Positions 34,699 through 47,458 are shown, counted from the stretch's first letter. The stretch: DNA of 64,000 nt from Arthrobotrys musiformis (GCA_036971715.1 JAVHJL010000006.1:2542001-2606000); one strand, 5' to 3'. Notes: generated from the sequence alone by a model not told the origin. Numbers and translations: made by a program.

Positions 34699-35332
34699 TT
34701 TGTGGAGATAAATTGGATTGAATGGAGTTTATTTTTACATTTCCTTCACTCTTTTACTCTTTTACTTCATCTTTGTATAGCAGTTTTTTCTATGACCACG
34801 CTCACTTATTTCTTTTGGCTTAAATGATTTTACAATTTTAGCTAGCTTGTTTTACGAATTTGCGTTTCGGACTTGCTTGTGCTTCTATGAATATTTATTC
34901 CAGATATTGTGCACAACAAACTTTTCCTATCATGATATGGCTCCTATATATTATTACTCAACTACATAGATGTCCCATTTTCGGAAGATCGATATTGGCT
35001 GTCGCCCGTCTTATACATTAATGTATCCGAGACTCGTACTAAAATCTGTCCCCAGGCACTTAAGGAATTTGAATATCTGGAGGCGAGTTACTCGGACGAT
35101 TTGGCACATCCCTAGTATATAGATTGTTTTGTGTCTTTTGTCATGTACACGACGAAGTGGGAGGACACTCGAAACAGAAGCTCATTCCGAGTTTAACAAG
35201 AGTACAGTCTTTCCTATGAGCCCCCCAAAATTTCCACGCTGAAATGCACTTTCCAAAAACAGAATGCTTTATTGATTAACTGACGTGACCTCCCCCCACG
35301 CAGCAGATTTGATGTGACAATTATTGAGTAAA
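34699..35332. other. AT-rich intergenic region
   Basis: These 634 bases between the orphan gene and the zinc-ribbon ORF are T-rich near the start. Nothing else is recognised. Confidence 0.6.
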
Positions 35333-35593
35333 CTATGTAAAAGTATAACTCCATTCACAGTTTATATAGTACCTATCACTACAAAACAGTTTTGTTTCGC
35401 CAGCTACAGTACATCCCCAGAGGATGGGACTGCCGCACCAAGGGCACTTTCCGTAGGTTGATATATCATTAGGATCATCCTTGTCTGTTGGTTTTTTTTC
35501 TGGTGGTGGGTACCCCCCTGGGGCGCCTGGTAGTGGTGGGTGTCCTTCCGGCAATGGCTTCTTTGATGACGACGACATTGATTTATACTGCAT
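35333..35593 (-). CDS. Small zinc-ribbon-like protein
   Basis: A single frame of 86 residues. The N-terminal half is Pro/Gly/Lys-rich (PLPEGHPPLPGAPGGYPPPEKK). The C-terminal half has CPWCGSPILWGC followed by FCSDRYYINC, a CxxC plus Cx(7)C spacing that could bind one zinc ion, as in topoisomerase- or transposase-type ribbons. It may start at the internal Met (MSSSSKK, 35578). Size and isolation make this uncertain, but the composition contrast and cysteine pattern are not typical of a random frame. Function unknown. Confidence 0.5.
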   Translation of the reverse strand: MQYKSMSSSSKKPLPEGHPPLPGAPGGYPPPEKKPTDKDDPNDISTYGKCPWCGSPILWGCTVAGETKLFCSDRYYINCEWSYTFT

Positions 35594-36093
35594 GTGAGGT
35601 ATGATGTGTTTTATTTATTTTGTGGGTTTAGGATTGTAGAATCGAATTCTGGGGTTTCTCGTAGAATTGGATGTTGGGAATATGGTTTTGGAGACGAATT
35701 GCCTTCGGTCATCGATCGAAAAGCGAAGGTTTTATAAGCCATTTTTCGTTAGGAAGGTGCGAGTTTAATGCATAGCTAGAGCTTCCAAGACTGAGGTTTC
35801 AAATTTGCACTGGAGTTAGACGTTCGGACAATTTCTCAGCTGTGAATATCGACTAGCTACTTTCGCACCGAATTGCTCTCCTGTAGTTAAATGTGTTTTG
35901 CTCCATGATTAAAAATTTGTAGATTCTATAGGCTGTATGGGGAACTCTGATCTGGTAAAGCAAGACGGGTGTGAGTTCACATATAACTAGCTACGAGCTA
36001 AGGTTGTCATATCAGAGTATCTTTCGACTTACTTGATTACTATAGATTCGAAGTATTAAATGTTGCAGGTGATCGGGTTTACATCTATTTCAT
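35594..36093. other. Intergenic region
   Basis: These 500 bases separate two minus-strand genes. They should contain the promoter of the zinc-ribbon ORF and the 3' UTR of the membrane protein gene. No further feature is seen. Confidence 0.55.
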
Positions 36094-38018
36094 TTATGCT
36101 GTAAATACAAGTGTTTTTCTTACAAAATATGGGTCCTTATTCCTCGCACTCGGAACCCTGATCACACCTGGTGATATTAATGCCCTGATCGTTCCGCCCA
36201 TCTCATTCACGACCTCCACAGTGTCGCTATCGGCCCCAGGTTCTCCAAGCAGTGCAACTGCTAGTGGATTATCGGCATCATCACCATCTGAATCTTTGTT
36301 TCTGAAGTTGAACCTAAAGTCATCCCTTTGCGATCCCAATTGAATCCCAAGTATGACGACGGATTTCGCTATATTATCTAAACTTTCTTTGTGAAGCTCG
36401 TGATAGCTATTTTCGTTCGAAACGTGTAGTCTTGTTTCCCTTTCGAGGATGTCGAATATGGTTTCAACTCTTTTCATTGCGTCTTCCTCTGAACTGCGCA
36501 AGCTTCCGCATATTCTACGTCTGGCTGGACGGCGGATAGACCCATCTTTATGATCATGAAGTACTTTTGTTAGTACCAAAAATTCACATTCAAAAATGAT
36601 CAAGTTCGGGTTTATATCTACCTACTTCTGAAAATTGTAGTCTGCTCTTCACTTGTGAGGATCTTCCAATCCGCGACGCAAGAATAAACATGATACGCCA
36701 AAATCGCTCGGAACATGTGAACTCGTGCCTCGAAGTTTACAAGAAGCGGACGCCCTTGGAATAAAATCCCGTTCCAGGATTTCCTACTTGCTTCTGAGTT
36801 TATGTATGCTTGGTAATCTCTGGAGCTAATATCGCTGCTGTGCCAGTAGTTTATTATGTGGTCGGTGATTTTTCCGTCTAGGTCGGCAAATTGCTTTGCG
36901 AGAGCGTGGTCGTCGAGGAGAGGTTCCGAGCTGGAGATTTCCATACTGTGTCCGGAGACGGCCGAGTCTATAGTAGCTGAAGTTAGCTCATCTTAAGGCA
37001 TTTCTTCCTTAGAAGTGGGTCTTGAGGTATAGAGGGAATACTATCCTCAAGCTTACCTCTATTTATTCTACTTGAGAACTGGGAAAATTGGGGGATATAT
37101 GATCTTCTACTAAAGTCCCCGTCTTCTAGTGATGGTGGCCGAGGCTGGCCACGAGCCCTTTTATTCTTACGCCGAATGTAATACCAAAGAAAGAACCCGG
37201 TAAAAATTAATAAAACGATAGCAACTGCAATGATGACTCCGGCAACCCTAAGATCCAGTCGGCTGGGGTTGGACGGGGAGCACTTGTTCCCATCTATTTT
37301 CCCGTGAGGGGTAGCTTCCTGGCAGCGGAAATAATTTGCCAATATTAGTTTACAAGGTTGTTACTTTTATGCTTGCACGGTCTAGAAAACCCCCTTATTG
37401 AGGATTCACAAAACCTACCGTACAACCTGCTGGAGGTGATGAGTTATTGTCATTGTCAGTTTTGGTACTCCCATCAGGGGCACCGGGGGTCTCAGTAGCC
37501 TTATTTTCAGGGCTTTCGGACGAAGTTGTGGTAGAGTCCATGGTTACAAGGCCTTTGCCGGAGGGGCTTTTATACGCTGTTTTGGATGTAGGCCTTGGTG
37601 GCGAGCTAGAAACGGAATTTGGACTAGATACGGATTTAGACGTGGGCTTAGGCGCAAATATTGGTACAGATTCGACCGTTAATGTGAGTGTGAGAGCGAG
37701 TGTTGAGGTGGAATACACGGATAGATATCTGGATATGGATGTGTATGTCGCTGTAATTGTTGATATAGAGTTGAATGAGGTATAAGTAGACTTGGACTCA
37801 AATATTTTTGTATTTGTATCAATAGAGAAAAGTATGAATTCATATTCGAGCAGAAGAGTTGATGTGTATTGAGTTGGTAAAGTTCCAAGTTGGCTTGTTT
37901 TTGAGGGATTGGCACTTGTTGTAGCATCTGGAATATTGGATTTTATCGTATGCGTCCTAGTAGAGATCGCAGCTGCCGGCTTCAGGTAGGGGGATACTTG
38001 ATCTCTTCGACGGAGCAT
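36094..38018 (-). CDS. Ser/Thr-rich single-pass membrane protein of unknown function
   Basis: Exons in transcription order are 37419-38018, 37057-37318, 36626-36976 and 36094-36545, giving 554 residues (560 if the last acceptor at 36563 is used). Residues 1-210 are rich in Ser and Thr with Val/Pro, as in O-glycosylated stalks. One membrane segment (VAGVIIAVAIVLLIFTGFFLWYY, about 226-248) is followed by a strongly basic stop-transfer region (RRKNKRARG). The remainder is a soluble, helical cytosolic part (SGHSMEISSSEPLLDDHALAKQ...; RVETIFDILERETRLHV...). No N-terminal signal peptide is seen, and an in-frame stop lies just upstream of the ATG. Branch points ACTAAT, GCTAAC and TACTAAC support the introns. 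The layout recalls fungal wall-stress-sensor-like or receptor-like proteins; no named family is recognised. Confidence 0.65.
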
Positions 38019-39904
38019 AGGGGAGGATTACGCCTAGTAGTAGTTAGGGCTGTAGGTCATATATATATACGTGCACGTGAATATAGTTAGCTAATTCTAA
38101 TTTGAAGCTACGGTTAGCTATCTGGAAGGTGGTATACTTGTGAATACCTTGATATATATTCTCCATGTACTATAGATATCGTAGGGGTGTTTAAATAAAA
38201 TAAATGCTATGAAAGCTACTGTCGTCTTTGATCGCTACCATGCTTGAAGATTTATTGGGTGGTATTTCGAGGTTTTAGCTCTGTTTTCGATCGGGGAATT
38301 GCGAGAACGGATAGATACTTGAAAATCTGGTCGCTAGTTATGCTTTAATTGTGAGATGAGATTAGAAGAGGTCATGTCGATGCAGGTGTTGGAGTTGATG
38401 GATTTTTTAAGATGCAAGTTCAGTGATCATTATGAACACTCGTTGTATGATTCAAAGGGTGTGTCGACATGTATTATTGTACGGGCCTAAAGTGCTGGCT
38501 AGTAGGCCATGGGCGGTAAGTTATTGGTATTTGAGAATAAGATTGGCGAGTTTATGCTGCATATGAAAGTCTGATGTCGAGAATATTACAAAGTCACAAA
38601 GTCTGAGAACTCGTGTCTTAAAATTATTAAGCCGGTAAGGAAGTTTGGAAAAGGAAGTTTGGAATTCGGGTGGCCTCATCCAAACGTAGGGCCCTAGACT
38701 AGGAGATATCTAGATCTAGATAAAAATATACATTGTATACGCTAGACCCCTAGCCCAGAGCTAAACGTATACCTTACGTGCGCGTACGAATATGTATGGC
38801 GAGTGCTACAGCTTGTACTAATGAGGGTCAGACTTCATATGTGCTTGCTCGATACTAGGCTTTGGAAATTATAATGCTAAATTTATCTCTCCACATTGAT
38901 GGTATCATTGTTGTGTTTGCAATTTGCAATATTTGACAGTATCAAGTTTCCGCGATTCATTGCTGGGTCTAAAAAATGACCATGCATGCCAGCTTAGTGA
39001 ACCTGGATTTTGTGAGCAAAACAACCTGGTTTGTATTAAATTTCCCTCTGCATTTCGAGTAACAGCTGGTTCCATGAGTGTTATGTTTTTGATAGCCTTG
39101 TGTTACCCGCAACCCAAATGATAGTGGCACAGATTTGGGTCGGTAAATGGTTGGTTGAGGAGTTCCCAGCTTCTTAGGCATCCTAATGGGCCTCGTAGAG
39201 CATTTGATTGCTCTAGCAGGCATGTTTGCCCTGCACATTCCACAGCTTTTGGACCCTAGTATTTGCTCTTTTATTTGGTGTGTATCAATCTGTTGTATAA
39301 AATATTTCCGAAAGCCATAGCTAGCTAGCCTCAAACCTCATGTAAAAATCCTGAAATAATATACAGGGTGATTTGCAATCCAAAGACAACCTGGACAAAT
39401 AGATACGCACGAACGGCAGGGAAATGTTCCTGCCTGAGAAACCTTCTATTTTTGAATATGTAGTCCGGTTTGATCTCAAAAAGCGAATCGGGCTCTCTGA
39501 AACCTATCATTATTGATCTACGGCGAGGTGTGCTATAGCATGTAAGTTTTGAATTTCAGGTACTAGCTTGTGCGATTTAAGTTGGGATACTAACGAAGTT
39601 CATGCTAATTGCACGTAGTGAGTTACAAACGGACAGTAGTCTTGAATCGAAGAAGGAGGTGTATTTAATCTTTCGGTGGAACCTATCGAGTAGTCCGGGA
39701 TACTAGTACTTTGAAAAGATAAGAACGGTTTCCCATAAGTTCACTAACCGTAATAACGGAGCCTAAAGGCTTTCATTTTAGACTTATAGATTCCTACGCA
39801 TATAGCTTATCACCAAATCTATAATTTTAATGCTCTAAATAGTATACTCTTGCAACGAGATTCCGAGACCTACAACCAAAGTTGTTCAATAAATCGAATA
39901 GAAA
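38019..39904. other. Gene-free stretch
   Basis: About 1.9 kb between two divergent genes, AT-rich, with no convincing frame. TCTAGATATCTAG-like palindromic bases occur at 38703-38718. The promoters of the membrane protein and the intact Hsp70 gene should be at its two ends. Confidence 0.55.
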
Positions 39905-42280
39905 ATGCATATCTCGAGACCAGTTCTCGCAGTTAGCATTGATTTTGGAACGACGTTTTCGGGTATGTAGCCGCAGCCTTAAGCCCCAAACTAAATATTA
40001 TGGCCAAGATTCTTGGATAATATGGTGGAAGAGCTGCTAAAGCTAAATAAATCTCTGACACTACAGGTATTTCGTACATGCCCGTTGGGCAGAATGAGCA
40101 ATTCTCCCAACTAGATAACTGGCCCGGTGCAACAAAAAAGCTCTACAAAGTCCCCACAACGGTCAGTTACAGATATGACGAAGTAACTAGCAAATACATC
40201 CCCGATGCCTTCGGATTTGCAGCAGATTCGGCCCCGCCGATGCAAAGATGTTCGATGTTCAAGATGTTCCTTGACGCGAGCGACGATGTAAGCAAACGGC
40301 AATCCGTCATCCCGAATACCGAATTAGCCCGCAGACCGACGTGGGAAAATCTTGGTAAGACGGCGGATGATGTTATTCGAGATTTCCTACAGCTCTTGTA
40401 TGATCATATGAAAGCCACATTTATGGACGAGGGTCTAAGGTCTGAAGATATTGAGTATAATATTTTATTCACGGTTCCGGCTCAATTCGAAGTCCTCGAA
40501 GTGGAAAAGTTTCGGTCGTTGGTGAAGTCGACGGGATTTGGGGCACATACCATATCTGTTTCCTTAAGAGAGCCGGAAGCTGCGGTTTTGTACACACTTA
40601 ATCACGGAGTGAAGAGTTTAATGCCAGTTGGGCAATGTATCGTTCTTTGTGATGCGGGCGGCGGTACAGTGGTAAGTAAATAGTTTCCCATGCCATGCTA
40701 CAGTCCCTCCACACACATATAGAGTCTAATAATCCCTAGGATCTTGCTTCGTACAAAGTCACCGCCCACTTGCCTACAATAAAAGTTGAGCAGATAAACA
40801 TTGTGACCGGTCGACCTTGCGGCTCGATGAACATCGATCTAGCCTTCAAAAGATTCCTGTTCGACGAATGCATCGATGAAAGATGGCGTAGCTATTTCCA
40901 AAGCTCGGAAGGTATGATGCACTTGCAACGGATGTGCAAAACATTCTCAGATCGGAAAGAAGCATTCGATAATAGCCTTTCTACGCCCAATATAACTATT
41001 CAGGTGTCGCCGCCAAGTCTGTCTGGAGCAAATATATCTGCGGGTTACCTCAGAATATCTCGGTAAGTCCAAATTCTAGGCGATACCACAATCACAGCTT
41101 CAGCTAACCTATGCGCCGTCTTACAGGTTGAAGATGTGTGACTTGTTTAGGGAGTCTATTTCGGGGACTATGGAATGCCTCAGAGACCATGTTGAGAAAT
41201 GTTTACGAGAAGGATTTTCTATCAAAGTGAGGGCTAACAGTACCACTCTATAACAAAAAAAATATCTCACATCTAACCATTGGGTCTGGTGTTAGTCGAT
41301 ATTTCTAGTAGGGGGTCTGGGGTCTTCTAAATACCTCCACCAGAGGGTGAAACAATATTGTATGACACTAACGGTCGAGACCGAAGTAATCAAACCAAAG
41401 GATGCGTAAGTGCTTCGGTCCAACTAATAGATAGGATAAACTCTTTAATTTTTGTACCAAAGCAATCTAACCTATGGCTATCTGATATAGGGAGTTTGCC
41501 GTGATCCGCGGTGCTATCGAGTCTCACCAAAGAGGTCTACTCGGCCTCGAGGACGCAATTGCTGTTCGAATATGCCCCATGAGCTACGGCATTCGTGTCA
41601 GCGAGCCTTGGGACCCGGCAAAGCACGACCCTCTGGCCGATGATCAGTTTTGGAACCCTCGGACGAAGTTGACGATGGCAAGGAATCGAGTCAAATGGCT
41701 TATAAGAAAGGTATGCAAATGTGAACTGAGACATATGCATATATGTTACCCAAGGCCTTAATGATGCTTCCGGGCCAGCCTTTTATTTTATAGGAACGGT
41801 AGCTAATAAATATTACTCTTGTTTGTACGTATAGGGGGATAAGATTCAAGGCAAGCGTGCTGCCGAGATTCGGGAATTTTTTCAGCGAAATTTCGAGAAG
41901 TCGCCCGAGGTCTGGGAAGATAGCATAGTGATGTGCTCACTTGATAACCCGCCACCGCGAATAAACAAAGGTATACCCTTGGTTCCCTATACATGAGTTT
42001 TGCTCTATTGTTTAGATACTAAATATATCTAATGCTGTCGGTAGATGTTAAACCTGCTTGTCGCCTGATATCCGACATGAAAGGTATCCCGATTGACATG
42101 TTTGAAAAGCAGAAAATGGTAGAGAAGACGGGATTTTGGGGGCGGAGGAAAGTGTTTTACAACTGTACCTTCGACATTGTCATGAAAGTTGGACTGACAG
42201 ATATCGAGTTCCAACTGTTCTTCAAGCAGAGGCTCCGGAGCGAGTTACTGAAGACTTCGTGGGGGGAGCTAGTGTTGTAG
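39905..42280 (+). CDS. Hsp70-family ATPase-domain protein, HSPA12-like, with intact motifs
   Basis: Eight exons (39905-39962, 40067-40671, 40740-41062, 41127-41226, 41296-41405, 41491-41710, 41835-41970, 42045-42280) join in phase to 595 residues. All three nucleotide-binding signatures are present: phosphate-1 VSIDFGTTFSGISY at about 11-24, phosphate-2 CDAGGGTVDLASYKV at about 214-228, and adenosine SIFLVGGLGSSKYL at about 363-376. NILFTVPAQFE and LREPEAAVLYTL are also family blocks. There is no canonical substrate-binding beta-sandwich or EEVD end, so it belongs to the HSPA12/fungal Hsp70-like group and not to classical chaperones. Its in vivo role is unknown. The window also holds a degenerate relative at 15278-17532. 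Confidence 0.93.
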
Positions 42281-42730
42281 CGGGTTAATTTGAATCCATC
42301 AATTCACTCTTTGCCGTGTTACCTAATTTTTGCCTGCACAATTGCGCCCGCCTTGATTTTGACCTTTATATTTCTTAGGCTGATGAATATTCCTTTGCCC
42401 TTTTCCTCTTGTTTTGAATTATTCGAGCGTTCATGTTATCGTCGTTTTCAAAGTGTAGCTCCTTGAGCAAATGGCAGCACAGGCGAGAGAGCATGAGCAT
42501 GCTGCGTTGTTTTGTCGGCACTGATCCATCTGCCTGATAACGTTGGAAGCAAGGCAAACAGGCAGCCTCGTAGTCCGTTCGCATCCTTGAAGGATCAGCC
42601 AGAGACCCCAGATAAATATGTGGACAAAGTCCCTCGCATCATGGATTCTTAAGACTAGGGCTTGAACTTGGACCTTGAATACTCCTGGCACCGTCGCAGC
42701 TCTGTATTCGATATCAAGACCTGGCGAATC
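42281..42730. other. Intergenic region
   Basis: These 450 bases hold the 3' UTR of the Hsp70-like gene and the promoter of the CFEM gene. No other feature is seen. Confidence 0.6.
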
Positions 42731-43889
42731 ATGCATTTACCGACATCCCTTCTCCTCGTCCTGATCGCGGCCCTCGAAGCCAGAGCACAGGCGACCACAT
42801 CGCAGAGTCAAGCCCCAGGCGGCTCTTCGAGTATCAGCCCTACGCCAACGACGACTACGGGCGCAAATAGGATTACGTACGCGCATCTCCCGTCGTGCGC
42901 ATCTGAATGTGTTGCATCGGCGGTCCGGTCGGTGCCTTGTACGCCGTTCGTCGCATCATGTTTGTGCGCGCTTCCGGCGAACAGGATTTCATATCAATTG
43001 CCTGTTGAATGTGTCAAAGCGAACTGCGGGCAGAGCGATATTGATGCGGAGGAGAGGTGGAGGGAGAGCGTCTGTTCTGGGATAACTTCAACGAGTAGCG
43101 TTGGTTTAGCGAGCTTGGTAACTGTGACGACCTCTTCAGCCTCTTCGCCGGAAACCACAGTCGTGGAAATTTGTGAAAATGGTTGGAAGGCGTGTCCAAA
43201 GGGCTTAAATGGCGGCTGTTGTCCAAAGTAAGAGAGCAACCTTTCATAAATACTTAGGTATACGAAACTTGCGAGCTTTTCTAACAGTATATTAATCTAG
43301 CGACGGCTTTTGCAATCTTCTCGACTGCCAGCCGTCACCAGTGCCCCCTTCGGCGAATATAACAAAGGTGGTTTCGCCCACCGAAGTTCCGGTGGTTGAT
43401 ATCACTACCGTTTTCCCGCCTTGTTCACATGAGTGTATTGCCAAATACCTCCCGAACACGCAATGCGGCCTCTCTCCTCTGAACTCGACTTGCTTCTGCG
43501 AACTCCACGATGTCTTTCCCTGTATATCAACCTGTGGGCAAGCTGAGATCCAAAACTTTGTCACCACTCATCTTGAAATATGCCAATCCTTGTGGTATTT
43601 TAAGCCCTACGATCCGACTTTTGAAAGGTGGTGCGATCTGGTGGATGGCCCGGGGAAACGAGGACGGCCAGCTGGATATGACGAGAGAATGGGTAGTTTG
43701 GAGAGCAAATGCCCAAACTGGTGGGAACAGAGGGATCCAGGGAAACGCTTCGGCATAGTTCTCGGGATTTTAATCTTGAGTGTGATGTTTCTCTGTGGAT
43801 GCAGCGGGTACTGGAATTGGGTTGGGAGGAAAGTTACTCGAATTGAGAAGCAGAAAGCGCTCCAGAAGAAGGAAATTATGGGATTTTAG
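42731..43889 (+). CDS. Membrane protein with two CFEM domains and a central Cys-rich module
   Basis: Exons 42731-43227 and 43301-43889 give 361 residues. A signal peptide (MHLPTSLLLVLIAALEARAQ) and a Ser/Thr linker precede the first eight-cysteine CFEM domain (about 54-115; CASECVASAVRSVPC...). A second Cys-rich module follows (CENGWKACPKGLNGGCCPNDGFC), then a second complete CFEM domain (about 206-260; CSHECIAKYLPNTQC...STCFC). Residues about 324-345 (FGIVLGILILSVMFLCGCSGYW) form a membrane segment with a basic cytosolic tail. The first CFEM has no Asp at the usual heme-ligand position, as far as I can align it. CFEM proteins act in heme uptake, surface adhesion or signalling; the intron falls between the two halves. 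Confidence 0.92.
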
Positions 43890-44874
43890 GGGCCTTGCTT
43901 TTGATATGTTGCTTCTCGACTTGTTATGTGCGTCCGCATTTACCGATACATACAGAACTGCAATTCATGCGTTCATGATCAACTAATCATTAATATTGAC
44001 ATAGGGCATGGCGCTGAGAAACTAGCCTTGGAAATATCCAGCTCTACGGGAATACCTCTTTGTTAATACTGGAGTTTCCAAATCAATAGAACATAAATAC
44101 AAATTGTCTCGTACCCAGCCCACCCGGGGTTGTACCAAATACAAACAAATACCGACTTAGTAGCTAGCCAGGTTCAATACTGACGATAGCTTTCGGAGCC
44201 AAAGTCAAAATTGCTGTCCACCATCGTTGACTGGAATCAAACATTGGGCAACATATGCGCAGGAAGTGTCATTGAATGTTCGAACATGAGTTCGGACTCG
44301 AGCCAAAAATTGATTCGTAGAGCTAAATTTGCATTTCATCCCATCAAAAAGGGCAATATCCGCCTAAACTTAGTCTCGATAAGTCAAGTATTAAAAGTTT
44401 TAACGCTCTGATACTTGTATAATCGCGGTATATCAATAGTCGGAGGCTAACATGCTTTGCAGAAGAAGTTGGTGAAAGTGCGTTGAGGGCCAAAATACCA
44501 CAAGTGGCGGGGACTTCCGACAGCAGTTCGCCTGTGCGGCAAACCTCAGCAGGAAGCTGGCGATGTCCAATCAAAACTCTCCGAGACATCCCTTGTCAAC
44601 GAGTGCTCGACTAAACCAGGGATAGCATTGGGGAAATCGAGCTTCCTTTATAGCGCGCCTTTTATATGCATCGTCTTGCCCAGATATTGTTTGGACGGGA
44701 CCATACTTTATTTCTACTTCTTCGGCGGTTCGATCAATTCTTTGAGTCCAGAATGCTCCAGTCGGTGCTTCTTGGGAAACACTATCGCCTCGACTTAGCT
44801 GCCGGGTGAAATCGTCTCGAATATACCACGTGATCAGATATCGGAGCTAGCTTCGAACATAGTCAACTTATACT
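43890..44874. other. Intergenic region
   Basis: About 1 kb upstream of the molybdenum cofactor sulfurase start codon. Small frames on both strands look non-coding. No repeat of note. Confidence 0.55.
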
Positions 44875-47458
44875 ATGACTGAGTATACGGCGTTAAGAGC
44901 TGGCTTGAAGGAGCAACTAGAAGGGGTTGAGAGGTTACATCCAGGCGCATCTTACAATGCACAAGTGGAAGAGTTCAGAGAACAGGAATACCCGCAGTTA
45001 AATGGTATGCAATGTTAGGCCTGGCGGCGTCCGCGACTCCTCATTTATCACAAGATGTAGTAACACAAAAGATCTAGGCATTACATACCTCGACCATGCT
45101 GCGACGACGTTGTACTCCTCCTCCCTTATCGACGCCGTATCTTCAGATTTGAAGAAGAGCCTACTCGGAAACCCACATTCGTTATCCCCTTCATCACTCG
45201 AAACCACGAGGAGGATACAAGATACCCGAGTCCGGGTGTTACAATTGTTTAATGCGGACCCAGAGCATTTCGACGTTGTGTTTTGTGGGAACGCAACGGC
45301 TGCTATTAAACTGGTGGCTGATGCGTTTGCGGCTCATTCCAATGATTCTGGGTCCGGATTCCAGTACAGGGTTCATGAAGACTCGCATACGAGTTTGGTT
45401 GGGACCCGTCAAGTTGCCGTCGATTCCCGGGCTTTAAGCTCTCGTCAAATGAATGAGTTCGCCGGTTCGAGAGATAAGGATGGGTTCGGTCTTATGGCTT
45501 ATCCGGCGCAGTCAAACATGACGGGCGAAAGATATCCAATTTCTTGGGCTGGCACACTACGGGAAAATCGGCCGGGATGGTACACATTGCTTGATGCTGC
45601 TGCACTTGTTACTACTTCCCCGTTAGACCTGAGCGATGCATCGACAGCCCCGGACTTTGTGTCTCTATCCTTTTATAAGATGTTTGGGTACCCCGATCTT
45701 GGCGGTCTGATAGTTCGCAAAGCGAGTTCGTCTATTCTTCGAAGTAGAAAATACTTTGGAGGCGGCACCGTAAGCTTTGTTATGAATCCTCTCGGCCGTC
45801 CGTCAAATAGTCTGCCCGATGCAGTCAGGAAATCAGGAGACCCGCATGAGTTTTTAGAAGATGGAACTGTTCCGTTCCACTCGATCATTGCCCTTGATCA
45901 TGCCATCTCGGACCACAAAAGACTCTACGGCAGCTTTAAAAAGATATCGCAGCATACTCAAGCCCTTGGTACACTTGTTTTCGAATCACTCAAGACTCTA
46001 AAACATTCAAATGGGGTGTCTGTGGTTGATATCTATACGGGCCAGCACCCGAGCGACCCGACTTCTCAAGGTGCCACTTTTGCGTTTAACCTCCGAAAAC
46101 TAAACGGTTCATTCGTCGGATTCAACGATGTTCTCAAACTTGCATCAGTTCGGGATATCCACCTTCGGACCGGAGGGCTGTGTAACCCTGGAGGCGTGAT
46201 GAAATGGATGGACCTATCAGAGCACGAAATGCGGAAGAACTTTGCGGAAGGAAAGAGATGTGGCGACGAATGGGATCTTATGAATGGAAAACCTACTGGT
46301 GCGATCCGTATTAGTTTGGGTGCCATGAGTACCCTTGACGATGTGGCGAGATTCCTATCCTTCATCGACGAATTCTACGTCGAGAAGACGGTATCGTGCA
46401 CTGCTACTGAGCTTTCCCCTCCTTCATCTAATATCTCGAGAATTAGCAAGATATCTATATACCCTATCAAATCGTGTGCGGCGTTTGATATACCCCCCTC
46501 GAAGTCCTGGAAGATTATGACCCAAGGTCTGGAATACGACCGTGAGTTTTGCTTGATCCATCAAGGGACAGGTAAAGTTATGGATATGAAAATGTACCCC
46601 AAAATGGCACTTATCAAACCATTCATCGACTCTGAGACGAGAACACTATCAATATCTTGCAAACAAACCCCTGTGGATTTGCGAATACCTCTCGATGAAA
46701 GCCTTCCAACCCATTCACATCCAATAACGAAAAAATGCAACAGCAAGGTATGCGGTGACACCGTTGTCGTCCAAGCATATTCCGAGAAGCGAATTTCAGA
46801 ATGGTTCTCGGAGGCACTTGGTGTCCCATGTACACTCGCCCGATACCCCTCTGCACCCGACGGGGGTGGAAGATACATGAAAAACCATCTTCGCCAACCT
46901 AACGGTGAAATACCGATAGCTCTCAGGAACGAAAGTCCAATTTTAGTTGTTAACAGGAGAAGCCTCGATCCGATCAATGAAACTATTTCCACCACTGGCG
47001 GGAAGCTATCCGACATATCAGTCTTCCGCTCCAACATTATTGTGGATGGACCGCAGCCATTCGACGAAGACAAATGGCTCCAACTTGGATTTCGAAATTC
47101 AGACTCCACTATCCAACTCCTGGGCCCTTGCCGAAGATGCCATATGATATGCATCGACCAAACTACTTCGGAGCGGTCGCCCGAGCCATTCGTGACACTG
47201 TCCAAGCTCCGGACTATCAACGGAAAGGTCTATTTCGGACAACATGGAACCTTTATCAGCGATTCCGATGAGCAGACGGGATCAATACGGGTTGGAGACG
47301 AATTGGATATCACTTACATTGACTTAGATACTTCGGATACCGATTCCGGGGAGTCTTGTAGCTCTGGTAATACTGCGATAACCGCGGATACTGCCGTTGA
47401 TAACCCGGAGCCGGCCGTCAAACATGAGCCAGCTCAGGCGAGTTGCATTCTCCAATAG
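44875..47458 (+). CDS. Molybdenum cofactor sulfurase (HxB/ABA3 type)
   Basis: The enzyme takes sulfur from cysteine and adds it to the molybdenum cofactor of xanthine dehydrogenase and related hydroxylases, for which it is essential. Exons 44875-45004 and 45078-47458 give 836 residues. The N-terminal NifS-like aminotransferase domain has the PLP lysine in SLSFYKMFGYP (about residue 244) and the persulfide cysteine in RTGGLCNPGG (about 412). The C-terminal half is a MOSC_N plus MOSC region, from ISKISIYPIKSC (about 500) to CRRCHMICIDQ and KVYFGQH. Length and domain order match the eukaryotic fusion enzyme. The first intron (73 nt) joins NG-ITYLDHAATT. It converges on the aminotransferase gene, with 228 bases between stops. 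Confidence 0.97.
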
